Below, one piece after another: positions 1-6,019 of a DNA stretch of 6,019 nucleotides. How positions within the stretch are numbered: the stretch's first letter is position 1; every line of letters begins with the position of its first letter. The notes beneath the pieces were generated by a model. It did not search any database. It was not told the DNA's origin and worked only from the letters and a program-made list of their open reading frames with translations. Source of the stretch: Akkermansiaceae bacterium (GTDB taxonomy: Bacteria > Verrucomicrobiota > Verrucomicrobiia > Verrucomicrobiales > Akkermansiaceae); contig JACMMB010000192.1 in assembly GCA_014379305.1 (NCBI GenBank), forward strand, positions 1 through 6,019. The letters run 5' to 3'. The translations under genes were made by a program, and so were the position numbers.

Positions 1-2497
1 AGGTAATCGTGATCGCGTCTGATTCAGGATCCGTAACATCGACAGAGGAAATGATCAATGGCGTGTCGTCAAAGGCCTGATCCGTTGCATTGATCACCAC
101 GCTGTTGATGACGGGAGTCTGGTTTTTTACGGTTACGACAACCGGAAGGGAAGAACCGATCTTGTCCTCTGTATCTCTGGCTTTGGCGACAAAACTGTGG
201 ACTCCGATCGCTGGTGTCAGATTGAATGAATACGGCGCGACGGTTTGGGTCCCCACCGAGACGCCGTTATCGAAAAGCTCCACCGCCGTCACGGCATCGA
301 GCTCGCCATCGATATCGAAATCGCTTGCGCTTACAGCGACGGCCAGGCCGGCATTCGGACTAATCACGGTACCGGAAAGCGGACTGGTAATTGAAACGAT
401 TGGAGCAGGATTGACCGGTGCGGCAACCACTCCATGGATCGTGATCTCAGCGGAATTGATAGTCCCCCCGGTGTCATTATCTACGGAGCTACGATCCAGG
501 ATTTTCAGGGACCAGACACCGGAGGAGTTTTCCCCCCAACTGCGCACCGTATTGAAAGTAAAATCGTCGTATTCCGAGCCATCATCTCCATGTTCCTCCG
601 CAAGACGGCTCACCATGCCCGTCGGTGAGGTGAGGATGATTTCAAGTTCGCCAATAGAGCTGTGGCTGATGTTGAGCTTCATCGTGACATGCTCGACAAT
701 GAGGTTTGAAGTAGGCAGGGAAAATTGGATGACACGCCCGACCGGGCTATCATCCGGGATAGTAGCGCCCAAGTTTTCCCGGTTCAGCACCAACGGGGTC
801 GACGGCTCAAGATTCGTCCACGTTTCCGCCATATTCACCGCAGCCGTAACATCTATCAGGCCTGCGCCGAAGTCGTTGTTGAAATGAAGCCCTGCGGCGT
901 TCGTGCTCCAACCCACATCGTCGGGGCGGAATTTCACCGCACTGCGGATCAGGATGGCCTGCACATCCCGCCATCCAAGGTTAGGATTTTTCTCCAGCAT
1001 CAGGGCGATTGCTCCGGATACCGCAGGGCAGGATGAAGAGGTTCCGCTGAAGTCGTCCGTGTAGTTTCCATCAACGCCATTGGCGTTGTTATAGCCGCTG
1101 ACGCCTGTGCGGTCAGTGGTCGTAATTCCCAAAGCTCCTCGAAAACCATGCGAAGGGGCTGAAATGACAAGATTCGCGCCGGGCGAGGAATAAAATGCAC
1201 GCTTGCCCAGGGAATCGGTTGCTCCGACCCCGATTGAATAAATCGAGTTTGTCAGTTCGCTGTAGTTTCCGCTGCCTCCATCATCGCCGTCGTTACCTGC
1301 GGAAAATGTAAAAATGGTTCCCTTGCCACCCCGTCCAGTGGTGGATGATGTTTTCATCGCATCTTTCACAAGCGGCCCGGTTTTATGCAAAAAGCCACGA
1401 TATCCCCAGCTATTGTTTTTGATTTCGATCAGATCCGGAAGGTGGGCCAAAGCATCGGCTATCTGCATGTCAGTGATAAAACTGTCCGTGATCAATCTCT
1501 CTCCAACCAGAATCGCTTCAGGAGCCACGCCTGAGACACCCAAGGCATTGTTGCCCCGAGCAGCAGCGACGCCTCCAACCGCGGTTCCATGGTCCTCGTC
1601 GCTTTCAGGGTTCGGATCATTGTCGTCATCGATAAAATCCCGATCGTTAATTGTATCTATATTTCCTATGAAATCCGGATGGGATGTTTGAATCCCGCTA
1701 TCGATGATGCCGATTCGGATTCCAGTCCCGCGCACCCCGCCGGTTTCTCCGTATTTCCAAGCATCCTCGACATTCATGTCGGTCCCCTCCAAAGCACCCC
1801 CGCTGGCCTTGAGGTGCCATTGATCATCGATCAGCGTATCGTTTGGTAGAGCCATCGTCGAAGGACGCCTGCCTATCAAGACATCAGCTGACTCAACTTC
1901 CGAATCCCTGCGGATGCCATCAATCTTTGCGAGCGCTTCCATGGGCTCGCTTGCGGTGAAAACGACCCAGTCTGGCGCGTACTCCGGGAGTGCCAGGATC
2001 TCAAGACCATGCTCACGGGCGAATCCAGCCGCCTTTTCGCGTGGAATCTTTACCCGGATATCCGAGGTAATGCTGCGCATGCTGCCAAAGCCTTTTTCCG
2101 CCCCTTCGACATAAGCCAGCGGGAAAACGCCCCTCGCCGCCTTGAGCTCGCCCAGTCGTTTTTTCAGACTCTCCGGGGTGGCGGGTGGATTGAGCTGCAC
2201 CAGTTGATCAATCCCGCCAACCCCACGCAGGATCGCCTGGTCCAGTGCAATTTCCAGGGTTTCGCCATTGTCGCTCAAGCTGAGTTTCATCAAGCTCCGC
2301 GCGCGTTTGGGAGATGACTCGGGGTCTTCGCGGGAAATTTTTTTGCGCTCAAGGTGCTCCGCTGCCTTCTGCGCAGATTCCGCCTTGCCGGGTTTTTTCG
2401 GGTTTCGATAGGTGCCGGATAGGATGAACCCGATGGCAAAAATAAGAATGACAGCCAGGCAGATGACCGGGCGAAGCGTGGATTTTTTAGAATTCAT
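1..2497 (-). CDS. Exported kexin/subtilisin-like serine protease (S8) with P domain and Ig-like modules, C-terminus cut by window edge
   Basis: The frame is open from ATG 2497-2495 to the left edge (832 codons, no stop), so the 3' end is missing. Seen in order: a short basic start, a hydrophobic segment at residues 10-28 (signal peptide or anchor; no lipobox Cys), a charged linker to about 68, a propeptide-like region to about 215, and the S8 catalytic domain at about 220-560. The triad is Asp266 (IGIIDSG), His303 (DEDHGTAVGG) and Ser487 (SGTSSSCP), with the oxyanion Asn402 in SAGNDG. The NDTLIDDQWHL stretch at 219-229 matches the mature start of kexin-like enzymes. A P domain follows at about 575-689 (SPTG, GENSSGVWSLKILD), then an Ig-like module at about 697-791 (LFDNGVSVGT, APYSF), then the start of another. 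In this family the P domain stabilises the catalytic domain. I infer an exported, self-maturing endopeptidase; its substrate is unknown. No clear Shine-Dalgarno precedes the ATG, which lies 51 bp downstream of the rlmD stop. Confidence 0.93.
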   Translation of the reverse strand, partial: MNSKKSTLRPVICLAVILIFAIGFILSGTYRNPKKPGKAESAQKAAEHLERKKISREDPESSPKRARSLMKLSLSDNGETLEIALDQAILRGVGGIDQLVQLNPPATPESLKKRLGELKAARGVFPLAYVEGAEKGFGSMRSITSDIRVKIPREKAAGFAREHGLEILALPEYAPDWVVFTASEPMEALAKIDGIRRDSEVESADVLIGRRPSTMALPNDTLIDDQWHLKASGGALEGTDMNVEDAWKYGETGGVRGTGIRIGIIDSGIQTSHPDFIGNIDTINDRDFIDDDNDPNPESDEDHGTAVGGVAAARGNNALGVSGVAPEAILVGERLITDSFITDMQIADALAHLPDLIEIKNNSWGYRGFLHKTGPLVKDAMKTSSTTGRGGKGTIFTFSAGNDGDDGGSGNYSELTNSIYSIGVGATDSLGKRAFYSSPGANLVISAPSHGFRGALGITTTDRTGVSGYNNANGVDGNYTDDFSGTSSSCPAVSGAIALMLEKNPNLGWRDVQAILIRSAVKFRPDDVGWSTNAAGLHFNNDFGAGLIDVTAAVNMAETWTNLEPSTPLVLNRENLGATIPDDSPVGRVIQFSLPTSNLIVEHVTMKLNISHSSIGELEIILTSPTGMVSRLAEEHGDDGSEYDDFTFNTVRSWGENSSGVWSLKILDRSSVDNDTGGTINSAEITIHGVVAAPVNPAPIVSITSPLSGTVISPNAGLAVAVSASDFDIDGELDAVTAVELFDNGVSVGTQTVAPYSFNLTPAIGVHSFVAKARDTEDKIGSSLPVVVTVKNQTPVINSVVINATDQAFDDTPLIISSVDVTDPESDAITIT

Positions 2498-2523
2498 TGT
2501 AACGACTTCGGAAACTATTGGGA

Positions 2524-2529
2524 ATTATC
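2524..2529 (-). promoter_or_regulatory. Weak candidate -10 element for the protease gene
   Basis: Read on the minus strand this is GATAAT, five of six matches to the sigma-70 -10 consensus, about 26 bases upstream of the protease ATG. The best -35 candidate 17 bp further up is CTGAAC, only three of six matches and inside the end of rlmD. Transcription from here would give a leader of roughly 20 bases. This is a motif match only. Read-through from rlmD is an equally good explanation for expression of the protease. Confidence 0.22.
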
Positions 2530-2541
2530 TTGATGATCAAG
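2529..2541. repeat. 13-bp perfect inverted repeat in the rlmD-protease gap
   Basis: CTTGATGATCAAG is a perfect dyad: 6-bp arms CTTGAT/ATCAAG around one central base. It is the only clear dyad in the 51-bp gap and begins at the last base of the GATAAT candidate -10 (they share position 2529). It has no usable hairpin loop and no T-tract, so it does not look like an intrinsic terminator. It could be a protein-binding operator for the protease promoter, or chance. Confidence 0.3.
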
Positions 2542-2548
2542 CTATGGT

Positions 2549-3784
2549 TCAGCCGATTTTCGGGCGCTTGGCGAGAACCATTACCGTTTCCACGTGACGG
2601 GTGTGCGGGAAGAGATCAAAGGGCTGGATTTCTTCCATTAAATAACCAGAATCCCGCAAATATTTGTAATCCCTCACTTGGGTCGCCGGATCGCAGGAAA
2701 CGTAAATGATCCGCTGCGGACCGAAATTCACCAACTGCTCCAAAAACTCCGGCGTGCAACCCTTCCTCGGCGGATCGATAACCACCGCCGTTTCCCCGGC
2801 AGGAAAATCCACTTCCGCGAATATCGCCTCAGCGCTGGCGGTCATCACAATGACATTTTCCAAGCCATTGAGTTGCGCATTCCGTCGCGCCCAGTCCGCC
2901 CCCGCCTCATTGACCTCCACTCCCGCCACCTGCTCGAAGCGTTTCGCCAGACTCAAACCAAAAAGTCCGCTGCCACAGTAAGCATCGACCAGGTATTTCG
3001 CCCCTGCGGCCAAGGCCATTTCACCCACATAGGCGGTGAACTTCGGCAGGATAAACGGATTGTTTTGAAAAAATTCGCCCGCCAGGAAATCAAAATCCAC
3101 ATCCCCGACACGCTCCCGCGCCACCGCCTTGGGATTCCGCTCCACCCGACCCTGCGTCGCGCGCAACAGAATTGTAGCCCCGCGCTTGAACTGCTTCCCT
3201 CGCGTCCTCACATCCGCCCGAATCTCCGGCAGCGCCTCATTGATCTCGCTCATCGCGATCGGGCAGGTCTCCACATCGACCAGGGTATTCCGCCGCCCCG
3301 TCGCCAGGAAACCGATCTCCGCCACCACTCCGTCGCGCGGCTGCTCAAAATGCGGCGTAATCTTCGACCGGTAATTCCAAATCTGCTCTGAAGACTCACA
3401 AAAATTCACCTCCCGCTCCTCCCCCGCCATGTGCTTCAGCAGCTCGCGAACCTGCCTCGTTTTCCAGGCAAGTTGCTGAGGATATGCCAAATGCTGATAT
3501 TGGCAGCCCCCGCAAATCCCAAATAACCCGCATCCCGGCTCCACCCGATCCGGCGACGCTTCCAACACCTTAACCAGATCCCCCTGCGAGCAGTTTTTAT
3601 CGTTTCGGAAAATCCGCGTCCGCACCCGCTCCCCGGGCAAGGCATACGCCACAAACACCACCCAACCATCCACCCGCCCCACTCCGGCGCCAAGATTCGT
3701 CAGCGAATCGATCCGAAGCTCGATTTCCTGATGATAGCCGAACGGCGTCGGGACAAATTTTTTCGGCGGTCTCTGGTTCATCAT
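2549..3784 (-). CDS. rlmD: RlmD-type 23S rRNA (uracil-C5)-methyltransferase with TRAM domain and Fe-S cluster
   Basis: The 411-residue protein belongs to the RumA/RlmD/TrmA family, which transfers a methyl group from S-adenosylmethionine to C5 of uridine in RNA. Visible parts: a TRAM RNA-binding domain at about 17-75 (TNLGAGVGRVDG), the 4Fe-4S cysteines Cys85, Cys91, Cys94 (CGLFGICGGC) and Cys174, and a Rossmann SAM site at 267-280 (DAYCGSGLFGLSLA). DPPRKG follows at 337-342, then the nucleophile Cys364 in YVSCDPAT and the catalytic-base motif HVETV with Glu399. The Fe-S cysteines argue against TrmA, and the TRAM domain favours RlmD over RlmC. The exact target uridine (U1939 in E. coli) is inferred. 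Length is close to E. coli RlmD (433). ATG 3784 is chosen because it precedes the TRAM domain by a normal distance. A second ATG follows directly at 3781, and an in-frame TTG at 3823 would add 13 residues. GGAG abuts the first ATG, too close for a good ribosome site. Confidence 0.93.
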   Translation of the reverse strand: MMNQRPPKKFVPTPFGYHQEIELRIDSLTNLGAGVGRVDGWVVFVAYALPGERVRTRIFRNDKNCSQGDLVKVLEASPDRVEPGCGLFGICGGCQYQHLAYPQQLAWKTRQVRELLKHMAGEEREVNFCESSEQIWNYRSKITPHFEQPRDGVVAEIGFLATGRRNTLVDVETCPIAMSEINEALPEIRADVRTRGKQFKRGATILLRATQGRVERNPKAVARERVGDVDFDFLAGEFFQNNPFILPKFTAYVGEMALAAGAKYLVDAYCGSGLFGLSLAKRFEQVAGVEVNEAGADWARRNAQLNGLENVIVMTASAEAIFAEVDFPAGETAVVIDPPRKGCTPEFLEQLVNFGPQRIIYVSCDPATQVRDYKYLRDSGYLMEEIQPFDLFPHTRHVETVMVLAKRPKIG

Positions 3785-3898
3785 CTCCGCGACAATAAGG
3801 CAGCGTCCACCCGCCCGGAGCAAAGCTATTTCGATTTTGCGGCAAACTTCACAGTTCGGGGTTGGACGTTCAATGCGCGCCGTTTAACTCTGTCTTCC
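3785..3898. other. Divergent rlmD-pyrD intergenic spacer
   Basis: This 114-bp stretch lies between two gene starts that point away from each other, so it should contain promoters for both. I scanned both strands and found no convincing paired -35/-10 set, no riboswitch-like fold and no terminator. The middle (about 3821-3850) is the most AT-rich part. A four-codon ATG-to-TAA reading frame sits at 3873-3887 just ahead of pyrD. Neither flanking start has a well-spaced Shine-Dalgarno sequence. Confidence 0.5.
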
Positions 3899-4921
3899 GT
3901 GATTCACGCCGCCTATCCCATCGCCCGGAAACTGCTCTTTTCCCTGAATGCGGAAACCGCCCACCACGCCAGCCTCGCCGCCCTCCGTTTCACTGAAAAA
4001 ATCGGCCTCCTCGAAAAACTTTTCCCGCCTCTGCCCGCCGCCGCACCCATCGACCTCATGGGCCTGAAATTCCCCAACCGCGTCGGCCTCGCCGCCGGTC
4101 TCGACAAGGACGGCAACACCATCGACGCCTTCGGCCGCCTCGGCTTCGGCTTCATCGAGATCGGCACAATCACCCCGCGCCCCCAGCCGGGCAACGCCAA
4201 GCCGCGCCTCTTCCGCCTCATCCGCCACGAAGCCATCATCAACCGCATGGGCTTCAACAACCCCGGCATCGACATTGGCGTGGAAAACGTCCGCGCGCAC
4301 CAATCCTTCTCCGGCCCGATCGGCTTCAACATCGGGAAAAACAAAGACACTCCCAACGAAAACGCCGCCGCGGATTACCTCGCCTGCCTGGAAAAAGCCT
4401 ATCCCGTCGCCGACTACATCGCCGTCAACCTTTCATCTCCCAACACCCCCCGACTCCGCGATCTTCAAGCCGCCGACACCTCCGCCAGACTCCTCGAGCA
4501 ACTCAAAAACGCCCAACAGCACCTGCACCGCCAGCACCATCGCAAGGTCCCCATCCTTTTCAAAGTCGCCCCGGACCTCACCGACGGGCAAATCGCCGAC
4601 CTTGCCCGCGTTTTCCTCGATGGCGGACTCGAAGGCCTCATTGCCACCAACACCACCCTCGACCGCCACCTCGTCGCCGGCCACCCCTTCGCCAATCAGG
4701 CCGGTGGTCTTTCCGGAAAGCCCCTGTTCGAAAAATCCAATCACGTCCTTTCCGCCTTCGCCGCCGCATTTTCAGGCAAGATCCCCATCATCGGAGTCGG
4801 CGGCATCTCCTCGCGAGAGGACGCGGAAGCCAAACTGAAAGCCGGTGCCGACCTCATTCAAATCTACACCTCCTTCATCTACCACGGGCCCGGGCTGGTC
4901 AGGGAGCTTGTCTCAGGTTGA
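3899..4921 (+). CDS. pyrD: Dihydroorotate dehydrogenase (quinone), class 2
   Basis: PyrD oxidises dihydroorotate to orotate, the fourth step of de novo pyrimidine synthesis, using FMN and passing electrons to membrane quinone. The predicted 340 residues match the usual class 2 length (E. coli 336). The N-terminal extension typical of class 2, which contacts membrane and quinone, is present (AAYPIARKLLFSLNAETAHH, residues 4-23). Conserved blocks follow: AAGLDKDG 65-72, EIGTITPRPQPGN 87-99, NRMGFNN 115-121, VNLSSPNTPRLR 176-187 with catalytic Ser180, FKVAPD 221-226, GGLSG 269-273, IGVGGI 298-303 and YTSFIYHGPG 323-332. Catalytic Ser rather than Cys agrees with class 2. The GTG start at 3899 is chosen because it lies just before the family N-terminus. 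The only upstream in-frame ATG (3731) would add 56 unrelated residues and overlap divergent rlmD. No Shine-Dalgarno is visible. The gene converges on kup with a 2-bp gap. Its coding strand is unusually C-rich, unlike its neighbours. Confidence 0.97.
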   Translation: MIHAAYPIARKLLFSLNAETAHHASLAALRFTEKIGLLEKLFPPLPAAAPIDLMGLKFPNRVGLAAGLDKDGNTIDAFGRLGFGFIEIGTITPRPQPGNAKPRLFRLIRHEAIINRMGFNNPGIDIGVENVRAHQSFSGPIGFNIGKNKDTPNENAAADYLACLEKAYPVADYIAVNLSSPNTPRLRDLQAADTSARLLEQLKNAQQHLHRQHHRKVPILFKVAPDLTDGQIADLARVFLDGGLEGLIATNTTLDRHLVAGHPFANQAGGLSGKPLFEKSNHVLSAFAAAFSGKIPIIGVGGISSREDAEAKLKAGADLIQIYTSFIYHGPGLVRELVSG

Positions 4922-4927
4922 ATTCAA
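4918..4927. other. Palindrome supplying both convergent stop codons (pyrD and kup)
   Basis: TTGAATTCAA is a perfect 10-bp palindrome. On the plus strand it contains the pyrD stop TGA (4919-4921), and on the minus strand the kup stop TGA (4926-4924), so the two genes end 2 bp apart. There is no intergenic space for separate terminators, and transcription of each gene must run at least some way into the 3' end of the other. The arrangement is read directly from the sequence; any functional meaning is inference. Confidence 0.75.
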
Positions 4928-6019
4928 AGCGTCATCTGCGCTCCCAGCTCCACCACCCGGCTCGGTGGAAGCATGAAGTGGGCGGTGGCCGGTGAGGCGT
5001 TCCGGGCCATCGTTTCGAAAACGGAAAGCCGGATCCGATCAAACCAGCCCGCACCACGCCCGACCCGATAGGTTTCCTGCCCGAGAAAATAAGTCGTCTT
5101 GCCCGGTGTGAATTCCATGCCCTCCGGCAGCCGCTCCAGCAGGGCTTTGGGCACATCCGGCGTATCGGCGAAGCCGAATTTCAGAGTCACACGGAACAGC
5201 CCCTGCCCGAGAATTTCGTGTTCCAGAATCTCGGTCGCATCCGCATAGGGCTCGTCGAGCGTTTGCACGTGAAGCAGCAGAATACGTTCATGGGCCACTT
5301 GGTTGTGCTTGAGATTGTGGAGCAAGGCTCCCGGCAGGCGCGCCTTGTGGCCGGTCATGAAAACCGCCATCCCGGACACGCGATGGATTTTCCCGCGCTC
5401 CAGCTCTTTGATCAATAGCTCGGTAGGGAGGGATTGTTTATCGCCCTGTTCCGACAGGCGTTTCCTGCCCCATAGCCAGGTCAGCATCAGCGACAGCAAC
5501 ACCGCCGCAATGACCAGGGGCAGCCAGCCGCCATCAACGATTTTCGTGATGTTCGCCATCAGGAACATTCCATCCACCAGCAGGAAAACCGTCGTGAGGC
5601 CCGCTGCTTTCCACCATTTCCACTTCCAAACCGAGCGTGCGGCAAAGAAAAACAGCATGGACGTGATCACCATGGTCAGGGCGATCGCCACCCCGTATGC
5701 GCCCGCCAAGGCGGTGGAAGTGCCAAAGCCGATAACGAGGATGATACAGGCCAGGGCCAGCAAACCATTGATCACCGGCACAAAAACCTGACCAATCGAT
5801 TGAGCTGAAGTGTGATGAATCCGGAACCGCGGAATAATCGCCATCTGCACCGCCTGGGCGGTGAGCGAAAACGCCCCTGATATCAATGCCTGACTTGCCA
5901 CAATCGCCGCGCAGGTGGCAAGAATAGTTAGCGGCAGCCTTAAAAATTCAGGAGCCAGCAGGAAAAACGGACTGCGGATGGCGCCCGGGTCAGCCGTGAG
6001 CAAAGCCGCCTGACCCAGA
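4924..6019 (-). CDS. kup: Kup-family potassium uptake transporter, N-terminus cut by window edge
   Basis: The visible 364 residues are the C-terminal part of a Kup/HAK/KUP potassium transporter, an inner-membrane K+ importer thought to work as a K+/H+ symporter. The frame is open to the right edge and the first complete codon is 6018-6016; the TTG at 6003 is internal Leu, since LGQAALL before it is family sequence. E. coli Kup has 622 residues, so roughly 250 are missing. Seen: NPFFLLAP-like SPFFLLAP at 16-23, membrane segments at about 29-51, 77-98, 103-126, 138-156 and 165-184, the conserved IPRFRIHHTS loop (62-71), AGAYGVAIALTM (105-116) and DGGWLPL (162-168). A soluble C-terminal domain follows, ending in the family signature MARNASPATAHFMLPPSRVV (337-356) and ELGAQMTL. 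These last five helices and the tail are intact, with no frameshift. The upstream promoter lies outside the window. The gene converges with pyrD. Confidence 0.96.
   Translation of the reverse strand, partial: LGQAALLTADPGAIRSPFFLLAPEFLRLPLTILATCAAIVASQALISGAFSLTAQAVQMAIIPRFRIHHTSAQSIGQVFVPVINGLLALACIILVIGFGTSTALAGAYGVAIALTMVITSMLFFFAARSVWKWKWWKAAGLTTVFLLVDGMFLMANITKIVDGGWLPLVIAAVLLSLMLTWLWGRKRLSEQGDKQSLPTELLIKELERGKIHRVSGMAVFMTGHKARLPGALLHNLKHNQVAHERILLLHVQTLDEPYADATEILEHEILGQGLFRVTLKFGFADTPDVPKALLERLPEGMEFTPGKTTYFLGQETYRVGRGAGWFDRIRLSVFETMARNASPATAHFMLPPSRVVELGAQMTL

Noticed and set aside
90..887. Open plus-strand frame of 265 codons
   Set aside because: It lies wholly opposite the protease P and Ig-like domains, which have recognisable family motifs on the minus strand. 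The plus translation is Ser/Thr/Pro-rich and resembles no family I know, as expected for an antisense shadow.
2678..3391. Open plus-strand frame of 237 codons opposite rlmD
   Set aside because: The minus strand carries an intact RlmD with all catalytic motifs. The plus frame is Arg/His-rich antisense translation of GC-rich codons.
3731..3898. Longer pyrD starting at ATG 3731
   Set aside because: It would add 56 residues with no counterpart in class 2 enzymes and overlap the 5' end of divergent rlmD by 54 bp. GTG 3899 gives a normal-length protein starting at the family N-terminus.
3884..4356. Overlapping minus-strand open frames opposite pyrD (3884-4303, 3913-4356)
   Set aside because: They are antisense to strongly conserved PyrD motifs, and their low-complexity Ala/Glu/Arg composition mirrors the C-rich pyrD codons.
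4949..4969. Stem-loop TCCACC / GGTGGA with a 9-base loop just past the pyrD stop, considered as a terminator
   Set aside because: It lies inside the kup coding end, has only a 6-bp stem and lacks a following T-run, so it is not a credible intrinsic terminator on either strand.
5968..6003. TTG 6003 as the start of the transporter gene
   Set aside because: The frame stays open to the window edge, and the residues before it (LGQAA) continue the conserved Kup sequence. The codon is an internal Leu.
1..6019. Search for mobile elements, CRISPR arrays, tRNA/rRNA genes and defence-type clusters
   Set aside because: No direct repeat arrays, transposase motifs, terminal inverted repeats, tRNA-like folds or defence genes were seen by eye, and nearly all bases are accounted for by four recognisable genes.

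Overview
The window looks like ordinary chromosomal DNA from a Gram-negative-type bacterium. It carries four protein-coding genes packed almost end to end. Composition is moderately GC-rich, upstream Shine-Dalgarno sequences are weak or absent, and the secreted kexin-type protease has a P domain and tandem Ig-like modules. That combination would fit Verrucomicrobiota or a related PVC/environmental lineage. This placement is an inference from gene style, not something the sequence proves.

Layout. Positions 1-2497 (minus strand) hold the first 832 codons of a large exported S8 serine protease: N-terminal hydrophobic segment, propeptide, subtilisin/kexin catalytic domain, P domain, then Ig-like modules that run off the left edge. 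Its frame has no stop inside the window. Positions 2549-3784 (minus) encode an RlmD-type 23S rRNA m5U methyltransferase with a TRAM domain and an intact set of Fe-S cysteines. Positions 3899-4921 (plus) encode a class 2, quinone-linked dihydroorotate dehydrogenase (PyrD). Positions 4924-6019 (minus) hold the C-terminal 364 residues of a Kup-family potassium transporter whose start lies beyond the right edge.

How the parts relate. rlmD and the protease point the same way with a 51-bp gap and could be co-transcribed, although a weak promoter candidate lies in the gap. rlmD and pyrD diverge from a 114-bp spacer. pyrD and kup converge with only 2 bp between their stop codons, and both stops lie in one 10-bp palindrome. 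The genes share no pathway: pyrimidine synthesis, rRNA modification, potassium uptake and extracellular proteolysis are simply neighbours. No stretch over 300 bp lacks a gene. I saw no RNA gene, CRISPR array, insertion sequence, attachment site or origin.

I found no convincing new system. The most interesting item is the modular protease, whose unseen C-terminus decides its size and anchoring. Smaller points are the palindromic double stop, the 13-bp dyad before the protease, and a pyrimidine-rich coding strand in pyrD that suggests it runs against the local strand bias.
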